Positions 8,162-16,078 of a stretch of 25,190 bases of DNA are shown piece by piece. The notes beneath the pieces were generated by a model. The model was not told where the DNA came from. It saw nothing but the letters and a program-made list of their open reading frames with translations, and did not search any database. The DNA comes from a virus, in IMG/VR virus record IMGVR_UViG_3300026136_000275, positions 1 through 25,190 of that record, one strand, 5' to 3'. The stretch's first letter is position 1. Each line of letters opens with the position of its first letter. The position numbers were made by a program, and so were the translations under genes.

Positions 8162-9030
8162 AATCATTAACTATCGCAACAACCTGGGGAACGAAATATT
8201 GGCCCAATCCAGTAAAGCCTTGTATAGAAAGCACGATTAAGAATTGGCCTGAACACGCAAAGATATTATTATATCCAGATGATATGTCGCAAAAATTAGA
8301 TTTGCCACGTACAGAATATATTGATTTGTGTAAGGCACAACCAAAATTACAGGAGTTTATTGATAGACATAAAAACAATCCAGAACTAAATCCAAGAATA
8401 AAACAAAATGCCGAAGAACAAAAAGGTTTTGATAAAGACACATCTATATATGTTTACGATGCTGTTAGATTTAGTTATAAAGTTTTTGCCTGTATTGATG
8501 CTTGGCAAAGAACTAAACCTGATATGTTATGGTTTTTAGATGCTGATTTATTAACGTTTGAAAAAATTCCTATGACATGGTTAGAACATATTATTCCTGA
8601 CACTGCCTTTACATCATATTTGGGTAGACCTAAAAAAGGATTTTCAGAAACTGGATATTATGCTTTTAATACAGCACACAAATACGCAGAAGAGTTTTTT
8701 AAAAGATGGGAACAGTATTACACAGAGGATCTATTTTTTAATATACAAAAAGGATTTTTGAATCACTTTCCTATTGCAGGTTACACAGATTCATTTACAT
8801 TTGATGCAGTAAGAATTGAAATGGAGCAGGCAGGTAAAATCAAAAACGAAGATCTTAATGACGGGAGATTTGCGGGTAAAAGAAGAGCAAAACATCCTTT
8901 TATAAATTCGGAACTTGGACAATACATGGATCATATGAAAGGCTTCTCACGTAAATCAAGAATGAGTTCTAAAAGGAGTGATTTAACAACAAAACAAAAC
9001 CACCCATATTGGAAAACCATAAAGGATTAG
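8158..9030 (+). CDS. GT-A-like transferase with DxD motif, twin 2
   Basis: 290 aa starting at GTG, which overlaps the upstream stop as GTGA. It is a clear paralog of 6090-7004: the same opening, FIDRHKNNP, YDAVRFSYKVF, LWFLDADLLTF (DxD at about residues 137-139), YLGRP, HPFINSELGQYMDHMKG, and SSKRSDL before a C-terminal PYW. The two are divergent enough that the duplication is old. It probably has a related donor but another acceptor or position. A 16-nt gap with a TAAATA box follows before the next gene, so it may be the last gene of its unit. Cytoplasmic. Confidence 0.65.
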   Translation: MKSLTIATTWGTKYWPNPVKPCIESTIKNWPEHAKILLYPDDMSQKLDLPRTEYIDLCKAQPKLQEFIDRHKNNPELNPRIKQNAEEQKGFDKDTSIYVYDAVRFSYKVFACIDAWQRTKPDMLWFLDADLLTFEKIPMTWLEHIIPDTAFTSYLGRPKKGFSETGYYAFNTAHKYAEEFFKRWEQYYTEDLFFNIQKGFLNHFPIAGYTDSFTFDAVRIEMEQAGKIKNEDLNDGRFAGKRRAKHPFINSELGQYMDHMKGFSRKSRMSSKRSDLTTKQNHPYWKTIKD

Positions 9031-9035
9031 GTTTG

Positions 9036-9041
9036 TAAATA
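9036..9041 (+). promoter_or_regulatory. TAAATA box before the SDR at 9047
   Basis: TAAATA 5 nt before the ATG, in a 16-nt gap after the previous gene. It would allow an internal start of the sugar operon. Confidence 0.4.
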
Positions 9042-9046
9042 TCGAT

Positions 9047-9982
9047 ATGAAAGCACTTATTACAGGTTGTCAAGGATTTATTGGTAAAAATTTAGCACAA
9101 CATTTAAAGAAACAAGGACATTATGTCGTAGGGATAGACAAGAAACTTAAGGTCGGTGATCCTGTATTTGTTGACGAGTTTATAGGTCACGATATGGAAT
9201 CTCGAATAACAATAGATAACGATTTCGAAAGAGTGTATCATCTTTCTGCAGATGTACCTAACTCAAAACAAGTAGGATCAGCACAGTTAACAACTGGAAG
9301 AAGTAATCCAATACAAACAATTCAAGCAATGGATTTTGCGGCACAAAATAATTCTCATTTTATATATGCTGTGTCGGCTATGATTTACAACACAGACTAT
9401 CAAGGACATAATGGTCCAGACCTAAACGAAGACGAACATATATGGCCTGCTCAACCGGCAGGAAACATTTACGGTATGGAAAAACTTTACAATATGCAAC
9501 TTGCTCAAGAGTACGCAAAAAGTTATCATATGAGAATTTCTCTACCAATATTCCATGCTATGTATGGACCACACTGTGATATTTTTTACAACTCTAAAGT
9601 AGTAGCGGCAACTTGTTTAAAAATTTTACAAGCAGATGATCCCGGAGAAATTGAAATATGGGGAGATGGATCACAGATAAGATCTTTTTGTTACATAGAT
9701 GATCTTATGATTGGTCTTGATAAACTTATCGAGAATGATATTGAAATTCCAATCAATATGGGTTCCGATGAAGCAATAACAATGACACAACTTGCAGATA
9801 TGTTAATCGATATATCAGGAAAAAAAATAAAGAAAAAATATCTACCGGCCGGACCTGCAGGATGTATGAGAAGGAATTCAGACAATACAAAAATAATGAA
9901 ACTTACTGGCTGGAAACCAAACTATCCTCTAGAACAAGGTTTAAAAAATACATTTGAATATGTAAAAAGTCAGGTCAAATGA
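9047..9982 (+). CDS. NAD-dependent sugar epimerase/dehydratase (extended SDR)
   Basis: 311 aa. Rossmann motif ITGCQGFIGKNLAQHL (GxxGxxG) at residues 4-19; catalytic tyrosine and lysine in NIYGMEKLYN near residue 140 (YxxxK), with the upstream YAVSAMIYN supplying the serine. The C-terminal half contains IEIWGDGSQIRSFCYIDD, the same substrate-loop region as in the SDR at 1544, so the two are distant relatives of the GalE/GDP-mannose dehydratase group. A TAAATA box lies 5 nt before the ATG; the end overlaps the following gene as ATGA. It likely supplies a modified NDP-sugar to the adjacent transferases. Exact reaction unknown. Confidence 0.82.
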   Translation: MKALITGCQGFIGKNLAQHLKKQGHYVVGIDKKLKVGDPVFVDEFIGHDMESRITIDNDFERVYHLSADVPNSKQVGSAQLTTGRSNPIQTIQAMDFAAQNNSHFIYAVSAMIYNTDYQGHNGPDLNEDEHIWPAQPAGNIYGMEKLYNMQLAQEYAKSYHMRISLPIFHAMYGPHCDIFYNSKVVAATCLKILQADDPGEIEIWGDGSQIRSFCYIDDLMIGLDKLIENDIEIPINMGSDEAITMTQLADMLIDISGKKIKKKYLPAGPAGCMRRNSDNTKIMKLTGWKPNYPLEQGLKNTFEYVKSQVK

Positions 9983-10857
9983 GAATAGCACTGTATCCGG
10001 AATATTCTAGTTTAAATGGTAGACCGGTATTTGCCGCATTGATTGAACACTTAAAATCCAAAGGTGAGAAAGTTTTTATCAACGAAGATAGAAATTGTGA
10101 TGTAGCCGTTATTTGGTCGGTTCTTTGGCAAGGCAGGATGGAAGCAAACAGGAAGGTATGGGAACAATTTAGAAGCACAGGTAGACCTGTAGTGGTACTG
10201 GAAGTAGGTGGCCTAAGAAGAAATTCATCATTCAAGATGGGCATCAACGGAATAAACAGAGAAGCGGACTTTGCCAACGATACATTTGACGATAAAAGAT
10301 GGCCGTTGTTTAATCATCAATTATTACCGTGGAAACAATCTGGCAATGTTATTGTTATATGTGGACAACATCATAACAGTCATCAGTGGAGAGAAAATCC
10401 TGGAATGAAATCATACTTTAAAAATTGTATAGAAGAAATTCGTAGATATACAGATAAGCCTATTGTTATAAGACCACATCCTAGAAATATTGTGCATAAT
10501 TTTCCTGTAGAAAAATACAAACACGTAAGAGTAAATTTGCCAAAAAGAGATTGGGGTACTTACGATGATACCGATTTTAAAAAAATACTTAAATCGACCT
10601 GGGCCGTGGTAAATCATAGTTCTAATCCTGCCATGGAGGCAGTAATACATGGTATACCGGTATTTGTATCTGAGAAAAGTTTATGTCACGATGTTGGTAA
10701 CACTGATTTATCAGATATAATGCACCCGGCAATGCCGGCTAGACAAAATTGGGCAAATCGTTTAGCATACACTGAATGGTTTACTGAAGAATTTAGAGAA
10801 GGTAAACCTTGGGCAAGAATAAGAAAAAGACTAGAGGAGAAATACATAAAAAAATAA
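9979..10857 (+). CDS. Capsule-type GT-B-like glycosyltransferase, paralog D
   Basis: 292 aa and fourth member of the local family. The shared block is AVVNHSSNPAMEAVIHGIPVF, then DVGNTDLSDIMHP and NRLAYTEWFTEEFREGKPW; the vR motif is VIRPHPRN. The N-terminus (MRIALYPEYSSLNGRPVF) and the VIWSVLW stretch are its own. It overlaps the SDR upstream as ATGA and the next gene as TAATG, so three genes form a tightly coupled set. Of the four copies it is most similar to paralog C by eye (both keep RPHP). Cytoplasmic transferase, donor unknown. Confidence 0.72.
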   Translation: MRIALYPEYSSLNGRPVFAALIEHLKSKGEKVFINEDRNCDVAVIWSVLWQGRMEANRKVWEQFRSTGRPVVVLEVGGLRRNSSFKMGINGINREADFANDTFDDKRWPLFNHQLLPWKQSGNVIVICGQHHNSHQWRENPGMKSYFKNCIEEIRRYTDKPIVIRPHPRNIVHNFPVEKYKHVRVNLPKRDWGTYDDTDFKKILKSTWAVVNHSSNPAMEAVIHGIPVFVSEKSLCHDVGNTDLSDIMHPAMPARQNWANRLAYTEWFTEEFREGKPWARIRKRLEEKYIKK

Positions 10858-11597
10858 TGCAAAAGATTAATATAGGAAGACAGGACCCAGATCAGCCAAT
10901 TGAGTGGACACCATATCAAGGCGAAGAAGTTATCATGAAAATGGTGATTAGAAAAGGACAAAAAATAGAGGAAAGAGAATTTTGTCCAGACAGAGTGAAT
11001 GCTGTGCCTAAAGGAAATGCATACATCATTGGAAATGGACCATCGAGAAAAGATAAGTTGGATTTAGATACACTTAAGAATACAGGACAGACATACGGGT
11101 GTAATGCCTTGTATAGAGATTTTATACCTGATTATTTGTTTATGGTTGATAGATTTATATCTCAAAAAATTGTAGATGATAAAGTATTTGAAAAATGTAT
11201 TTGTTATGCTCCTGCTTTAGAGTTTAACAGATCTAAAAGAAGACTACATTTAATACCTCACAATCCACATTGGATTTCGGGCTCTGCCGCTTTTTGGACT
11301 GCTTGTATGCACGGACACAAAAATATATATTTGATTGGTTTTGATTTTAGAGAATACGGTAAAGATCAATTAAACAACATATACCAGGACACTGACAATT
11401 ACGGACCTAGACACAGTGATACTATATTTGAACCATGGTTACAACAATACAGAAGTATTTGTAAACGAAGACCGTATTGTAAATTTACAGTTGTACATGA
11501 CAATCCACCTGATTACGTACAGGCAATTCCGTTTGAAAATCATAGTGTAATGTCTTATGCCGACTTTATCGGTAAAGTTTTAAACCAGCAGACTTAA
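10857..11597 (+). CDS. GT42/DUF115-like protein, possible glycosyltransferase
   Basis: 246 aa from ATG 10857, which overlaps the preceding TAA. The frame is open to 10809 but that start lies inside the previous gene. Motifs: AYIIGNGPSRKD near residue 58, GCNALYRDFIPDYLFMVD near 80, and GSAAFWTACMHGHKNIYLIGFDF near 140. The order GNGPS / CN / G-x-x-a-x-x-A-x-x-x-G-x-x-x-I-y-L-x-G-x-D-F is that of GT42 sialyltransferase-like and DUF115 proteins, which share a Rossmann-like fold. Either would fit a glycan locus. It closes the rightward sugar operon; its 3' end overlaps the convergent SprT-like gene by 32 nt. Assignment is moderate. Confidence 0.55.
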   Translation: MQKINIGRQDPDQPIEWTPYQGEEVIMKMVIRKGQKIEEREFCPDRVNAVPKGNAYIIGNGPSRKDKLDLDTLKNTGQTYGCNALYRDFIPDYLFMVDRFISQKIVDDKVFEKCICYAPALEFNRSKRRLHLIPHNPHWISGSAAFWTACMHGHKNIYLIGFDFREYGKDQLNNIYQDTDNYGPRHSDTIFEPWLQQYRSICKRRPYCKFTVVHDNPPDYVQAIPFENHSVMSYADFIGKVLNQQT

Positions 11598-12033
11598 ATC
11601 TATCTCTGAACGAATAGAAATTTGCGTTGTGGTTAGAATAAGGATCTTTTAATACAGTCATTTGGTATAGATGTACCATTTCGTGTGCTAACGTTTCAAT
11701 AAAATCTTGCCATTTTGGAAATTTACAATGTAATTCTATTCTGTAAAATACATCGGCCTTGTTGTATGGTATAACTCTTTGATCAAATGTGCCTTTTCTA
11801 CATTGTCTATTATCCCAATCGGCAACACATCTACCCCAGTCATGATGTAATTTTTTAACATAAATCATGGTTGATGGTAATTTGTTATCGAACAGTAGTC
11901 CGTTCAACTTACGATACCAATGGGCACACGCCATACCTGTTGGCTTATATCCCACAACATTTTCTTTCACAGTTAGGGTTCTTTTGAACTGTTTTTTCAA
12001 ATGCTTTTTAGTACTTCTTATTTTTTTAATCAT
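11566..12033 (-). CDS. SprT-like zinc metalloprotein
   Basis: 155 aa. The zincin motif HEMVH (HExxH) is at about residues 117-121 in LAHEMVHLYQ, and a third ligand is likely His135 in SNHNANF, as in SprT/Spartan proteins. The N-terminus is very basic (KK, RTKK patterns), consistent with DNA binding. Relatives are common in T4-like marine phages, and Spartan-type enzymes cut proteins crosslinked to DNA; that role here is by analogy. It is the only minus-strand gene between the sugar and replication blocks, with a TAAATA box about 39 nt upstream and a 32-nt tail-to-tail overlap with the gene before it. Confidence 0.8.
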   Translation of the reverse strand: MIKKIRSTKKHLKKQFKRTLTVKENVVGYKPTGMACAHWYRKLNGLLFDNKLPSTMIYVKKLHHDWGRCVADWDNRQCRKGTFDQRVIPYNKADVFYRIELHCKFPKWQDFIETLAHEMVHLYQMTVLKDPYSNHNANFYSFRDRFKSAGLKLYR

Positions 12034-12072
12034 AGGTTGACAATTTTACCATGTATGTTACAATAATATACA

Positions 12073-12078
12073 TATTTA
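12073..12078 (-). promoter_or_regulatory. TAAATA box upstream of the SprT-like gene
   Basis: Minus-strand TAAATA inside TTAAATATGTAT, 39 nt before ATG 12033. The same 12-mer occurs at 6055 and 18099 on the plus strand. Confidence 0.4.
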
Positions 12079-12092
12079 ACCAAAATTTTGAT

Positions 12093-13430
12093 ATGCAAAA
12101 ACACACAGATTTACCGTTAACAATTAACGAAGCGATTAATATATTAGCATATAATGACTTTTTTTATATCTCCAGTCCAAAATTAAAAAACGAACTGGTC
12201 AACCCACATCCAAAAGATAGAGAAACTGTGATGTCTCTGGCAAATGCACAATATCCGTGGACAGAAAAACAGGGCAAATTAGCAGTGATACTTCTTAAAA
12301 GATATCTAACTAGATTCCAAAAACACGGACTAGACATAGCGGATTTGTTACAAAATCCAAAATACGAACATCCGTTTAGAGTAATCGATTGGGGGAAAAG
12401 TATTGAAAAATTCATCGACGAAGAAAATGAATCTCAAATCGAAATAAAATTTCCGTACAACAAAAAAATCATTAACTTGATTAGGTGTCTTAAAAACAAC
12501 AAAGGTATGCCAGAACGATATATGGTGTATGATCCAGAAGGCAAACATTGGACTTGTAAGCAAACAGAAGTAACAACTTATTATTTGACGCTGATTGCTA
12601 TTAGGTATAATTTTAATTTTGTTGATAAAAGTTTATTTGATGATTATTTAGAAGTAAAAAAAGAAAAGTTGAGCATAAAAGATCCTTTTGTATTTTTAGA
12701 AAACAATGAATTAAAATTTAAAAACGTATCAGAACCATTTTTAGAACATTGGAAAGAAAATATAATTCATAAACCGTTGCTTCAACAAGTCGATTCTTTG
12801 AAAGAATTTTTATTCAGCACTAACAAAATAAAAGTAGAAGCAGAAACTCCTGTTGCACATAAAGTTGCACATAGTTCAGAAAGAAAAATTTGGATTAATA
12901 AAGACAAATATAGCAGAGAACAAGTAGTACAAGGCATCAAGGAATTAAATGCTTGGCCTATCATATTTCCGGTTTCAGGAGACATACTGTCGTCCACAGA
13001 AGATACACATGAGTTGTGGAATTGGATTCGAGCATTTGAAAGAATAGGCATTAATGTATGGGGAGAACTATCGTTTGGTTTTGATATCAAGCAACCAATA
13101 AGAGTATCAGACATAGACGAAATGGAGCAAGAAAAAGATTTTCTAGTTACGAGAATAAGCGATGATGTGTTTGAAACAATGTTTGAACTGCATCAGATGA
13201 GTAAACAATTTAAATATATAGATGAAAACACTAAAGTCTTATTTGTTAAAAATAAAATGCCAAGGTCATATTTAAGATCAAAAATAAGAGCTAAACTTGG
13301 CTTATGGACTATCGATGGAGTAAGAATGGGTGGCGAAACAATATACAGAACACTTGAGTATTTGCCAAGAACATTGTATTATAGTAATAGTCCGAGAAGA
13401 AATACACTAGACTTTGAGACATTATTCTAG
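12093..13430 (+). CDS. Unidentified 445-aa protein beside UvsW
   Basis: I do not recognise this protein. The frame opens at ATG 12051, but the 14 extra residues are hydrophobic and encoded by an AT-rich stretch that looks like the divergent promoter, so I prefer ATG 12093; neither has a clear Shine-Dalgarno. The protein has no membrane segment or obvious catalytic motif. Residues 40-75 (TEKQGKLAVILLKRYL) form a helical basic segment, and the C-terminus (PRSYLRSKIRAKLGLW) is again basic, suggesting nucleic-acid contact. It stands 16 nt before uvsW on the same strand, so a replication or recombination role is possible. No function is assigned. Confidence 0.75.
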   Translation: MQKHTDLPLTINEAINILAYNDFFYISSPKLKNELVNPHPKDRETVMSLANAQYPWTEKQGKLAVILLKRYLTRFQKHGLDIADLLQNPKYEHPFRVIDWGKSIEKFIDEENESQIEIKFPYNKKIINLIRCLKNNKGMPERYMVYDPEGKHWTCKQTEVTTYYLTLIAIRYNFNFVDKSLFDDYLEVKKEKLSIKDPFVFLENNELKFKNVSEPFLEHWKENIIHKPLLQQVDSLKEFLFSTNKIKVEAETPVAHKVAHSSERKIWINKDKYSREQVVQGIKELNAWPIIFPVSGDILSSTEDTHELWNWIRAFERIGINVWGELSFGFDIKQPIRVSDIDEMEQEKDFLVTRISDDVFETMFELHQMSKQFKYIDENTKVLFVKNKMPRSYLRSKIRAKLGLWTIDGVRMGGETIYRTLEYLPRTLYYSNSPRRNTLDFETLF

Positions 13431-13446
13431 TAAAATATAACATATC

Positions 13447-14913
13447 ATGAGTTCTTGTAAATTGGTAATAAAAGACGAAGTAAATGTGAAGTTTGAAAAC
13501 TTAGATCTAAAATGGCGACAAAAATTAGTCAATAAATTTAAGTATCAAATACCATATGCATATCATCTACCTGCTGTTAAGTTAGGAAGATGGGACGGCA
13601 AAATTGCATTCTTTCAAATGGGTGGGTCAACATATCTCAATCTAGTAAACGAAATATTACCAATACTCGAAGCGGGTGGAGTTTATGTAGAACTAGAAGA
13701 CAGAAGAACAAATCATAATTTTGAGTTCCAAGCAATCAACAAAGATTATCTATCACATATCAACTGGCCAGCAAATCACCCAATGGCCGGACAGCCAATA
13801 GAATTAAGAGATTATCAAGTGGAAACAATAAACAAATTTATTGAGAACCCACAAAGCATACAAGAGATCGCCACTGGTGCAGGTAAGACCATCATAACTG
13901 CGGCACTGTGCCAATTGGTCGAACCATATGGACGCACACTTACTATTGTTCCAAATAAAAGTCTCGTCACACAGACAGAAGAAGACTTTCTTGCTTGTAA
14001 CTTAGACACAGGTGTATATTATGGTGACCGTAAAGAAGTTGGAAGATATAATACAATAGCAACTTGGCAAAGTTTGAATGTATTAGAAAAGAAAGCAAAG
14101 AACGAACATAGCACAGAGTTCAAAGAATTTTGCGAAGGTATCAATACAATCATTATCGACGAAGTACATATGGCGAAGGCAGATGTTTTAAAAAGATTAT
14201 TGACAGGTGCTTTTGCACATTGTGGTATACGTTGGGGACTTACAGGCACAGTACCAAAAGAAGAATATGAATTTATGGGAATTAAATGTTCACTCGGAGA
14301 AGTTACAAATAAAATACCTGCAAAGGATTTACAAGACAAAGGAGTACTTGCACAATGTAACGTAAATGTTTTACAGACACAGGATCATCCTATGTTTAAA
14401 AATTATCAAGAAGAACTGAAATGGCTAACTACGGACAGCAACAGAATGACTTGGATAGCACAAACAATAAAAGATATTTCAAGTTCAGGAAATACACTTA
14501 TACTGGTTGATAGAATATCGGCAGGTGAAATATTACAAAAAAAACTAAAAGACTCTGTGTTCATATCAGGGTCAACTAAAAACACAGAAAGGAAAGAACA
14601 CTACGATGAAGTGTCTACAGCACAAAGTAAAATTATTATTGCCACATATGGGGTTGCATCTGTTGGTATTAACATTCCTAGGATATTCAATCTTGTTCTT
14701 ATTGAACCTGGTAAGTCCTTTGTTCGTGTGATACAAAGTATAGGAAGAGGCATACGTAAAGCAGAAGATAAAGATCACGTACAAATCTGGGATATTACAA
14801 GCAGTTGTAAGTTTGCAAAAAGACATCTAACACAAAGAAAAAAGTTTTACAAAGAGGCAAATTATCCGTATAATATAGAAAAAATAGATTATGAAAATCC
14901 TTACACTAGATAA
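13447..14913 (+). CDS. uvsW: UvsW-like superfamily 2 DNA helicase
   Basis: 488 aa, close to T4 UvsW length. N-terminal region (1-110) matches the UvsW DNA-binding domain style (KLGRWDGKIAFF). SF2 motifs in order: Q/RDYQ near residue 122, Walker A ATGAGKT at 142-148, motif II IIIDEVHMAK, motif III GLTGTV, motif V ATYGVASVGINIP and motif VI QSIGRGIRKAE. UvsW rewinds and branch-migrates recombination intermediates and R-loops, and in T4 turns off origin-type initiation. The next gene starts 23 nt inside its 3' end. A TAAAATATA stretch lies 7 nt before the start. Family call is firm. Confidence 0.93.
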   Translation: MSSCKLVIKDEVNVKFENLDLKWRQKLVNKFKYQIPYAYHLPAVKLGRWDGKIAFFQMGGSTYLNLVNEILPILEAGGVYVELEDRRTNHNFEFQAINKDYLSHINWPANHPMAGQPIELRDYQVETINKFIENPQSIQEIATGAGKTIITAALCQLVEPYGRTLTIVPNKSLVTQTEEDFLACNLDTGVYYGDRKEVGRYNTIATWQSLNVLEKKAKNEHSTEFKEFCEGINTIIIDEVHMAKADVLKRLLTGAFAHCGIRWGLTGTVPKEEYEFMGIKCSLGEVTNKIPAKDLQDKGVLAQCNVNVLQTQDHPMFKNYQEELKWLTTDSNRMTWIAQTIKDISSSGNTLILVDRISAGEILQKKLKDSVFISGSTKNTERKEHYDEVSTAQSKIIIATYGVASVGINIPRIFNLVLIEPGKSFVRVIQSIGRGIRKAEDKDHVQIWDITSSCKFAKRHLTQRKKFYKEANYPYNIEKIDYENPYTR

Positions 14914-15394
14914 TATATCTTATAATATAGAAAAAATACCTGAATACGTCGACGACTCTTTAAGGTTCTCGGTACTTGATAATTCAAATCCTGAAGATCC
15001 AGACCATTTTTTTATTCCGTTAATATTTTTAGAAAGTTTCAATGCTCCAGCGGCAGTGTTGCAAATAGGCAAATACAAAATCAAAATGCCATTGGATTGG
15101 AAAATGGTTGTTGGCGAAGCAGAGCAAGGTGAACTTCACGTACTGCCTATAACAAGTTTGAATGACAGAGGATTTGATGCATTCTTGTTCAACCCATTAT
15201 CAAGCGGTAAACCCGAATTTGACAATGTCGATATCATAGATATCTATCAAGAAGTAAAATGGTACTTTCCAAAAATTAAATCTGGACAAATATTATGTGT
15301 ACCTTTAGAAAATAAACCTAAACCACAGTGTGCATATTTTGTAAAAGATATTTCTAGGCAGTGTGAACTTATTGATTACAGTGCAGTATGGTAG
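14891..15394 (+). CDS. Unknown 167-aa protein between UvsW and gp62-like
   Basis: Not recognised. Overlaps the end of uvsW by 23 nt and the next gene by 7 nt, so it is made as part of the replication operon. It is acidic to neutral and rich in beta-type segments: FFIPLIFLESFNAPAAVLQ in the middle and IKSGQILCVPLENKPKPQC near the end. A late tryptophan (SAVW) closes the chain. No transmembrane helix, zinc motif or nucleotide-binding motif is seen. The regular frame, tight overlaps and conserved-looking core argue that it is a real gene. No function can be given. Confidence 0.7.
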   Translation: MKILTLDNISYNIEKIPEYVDDSLRFSVLDNSNPEDPDHFFIPLIFLESFNAPAAVLQIGKYKIKMPLDWKMVVGEAEQGELHVLPITSLNDRGFDAFLFNPLSSGKPEFDNVDIIDIYQEVKWYFPKIKSGQILCVPLENKPKPQCAYFVKDISRQCELIDYSAVW

Positions 15395-15657
15395 GAACAC
15401 GCAAAGGACAGTCTGTTACTATACCTGCTCCTTGTTGTATTATTCCAAATCATAATGATAGAAAGGTTCCGGTTTGGCTTGATAGAGGACAATGGTATCA
15501 AGATTTATTGGAACATTTTCACAACCATAATTACGATGTCCATAAAACAATAATTAAAGAAGGAGAAATTACCATTCGCTTTAACAATAGGAATCATGCT
15601 ATACTATTTTTACTAACTTATGAACAAAGAAATCAAACAGAAGAGGAAATTTTTTGA
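15388..15657 (+). CDS. Unknown 89-aa protein
   Basis: Starts at ATG 15388, overlapping the preceding stop by 7 nt, and ends 38 nt inside the next gene. It contains a Cys-Cys pair in TIPAPCCIIPNHND and aromatic/His-rich YQDLLEHFHNHNYDVH, then a strand-rich tail (EITIRFNNRNHAILFLLTY). The tail reads like a small RNA- or protein-binding alpha/beta fold, but I recognise no family. I looked for similarity to RegA, which often sits by gp62 in T4-like phages, and saw none. Supported as a gene by overlaps on both sides and same-strand context. Confidence 0.6.
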   Translation: MVGTRKGQSVTIPAPCCIIPNHNDRKVPVWLDRGQWYQDLLEHFHNHNYDVHKTIIKEGEITIRFNNRNHAILFLLTYEQRNQTEEEIF

Positions 15658-16078
15658 ACTAAGAAACGGACTCAAAGCAGTCGATTTCCGAAACAAAGAT
15701 TACTATGACAGAATAGATGATCATGAACGATCGTTATATTCTCCTTTCATGCTTATGAGATATGCCTCGAGTGTATCCTCAAAAGATCAATTTTTTGTTG
15801 AACACTATGTAGAGATGATTAATGAATGTGTGAATAAAAATCTTTTCACACTATCAAGCAAACACAAAAAATTATGTTGGATACTAACATCAATGTGTGG
15901 TGCATTACAGCAACAATTCCATCCTTGGATCAAACCAATGAAAAGAGTACAAAATAAAACATTAAAACAGTTGCTCACAATATATCCAAATATGAAAGAA
16001 TCGGATCTCGAAACACTCGATAAGATTATAACCGATAAAGAATTTGAAGAACTATTAGAAGAGCATGGAATCAACTAA
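15620..16078 (+). CDS. gp62-like clamp-loader small subunit
   Basis: 152 aa. The order of FFELRNGL at the start, YSPFMLMRYASS, VEHYVEMIN, a basic KKLCWILTSMCG segment, FHPWIKPMKR and a C-terminal TLKQLLTIYPNMKESDLETL matches what I recall of gp62 from marine T4-like phages (start FFEWR, then YPPF, SPWLK and a C-terminal helix pair). gp62 with gp44 loads the gp45 sliding clamp on DNA. gp44 and gp45 are not in this window. The start overlaps the upstream gene by 38 nt, but no later start codon fits because the FFELR motif begins at residue 11. Overlaps the next gene by 14 nt. The match is by eye. Confidence 0.65.
   Translation: MNKEIKQKRKFFELRNGLKAVDFRNKDYYDRIDDHERSLYSPFMLMRYASSVSSKDQFFVEHYVEMINECVNKNLFTLSSKHKKLCWILTSMCGALQQQFHPWIKPMKRVQNKTLKQLLTIYPNMKESDLETLDKIITDKEFEELLEEHGIN

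Noticed and set aside
10411-10961. Minus-strand open frames opposite the capsule-type transferase
   Set aside because: They have low-complexity, Phe/Tyr-rich products and lie wholly opposite a well-supported gene.
1-11600. A bacterial O-antigen cluster on a host chromosome
   Set aside because: Phage-type tight overlaps, the direct continuation into UvsW, gp61 and gp41, and promoter-like boxes shared by both parts indicate one phage genome.
12051-12092. ATG 12051 as the start of the 445-aa protein
   Set aside because: The added residues are encoded by an AT-rich promoter-like stretch and are unlike the rest; ATG 12093 is preferred, with some doubt.
15388-15657. RegA translational repressor
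   Set aside because: Position near gp62 suggested it, but length (89 aa) and motifs do not match RegA as I know it.
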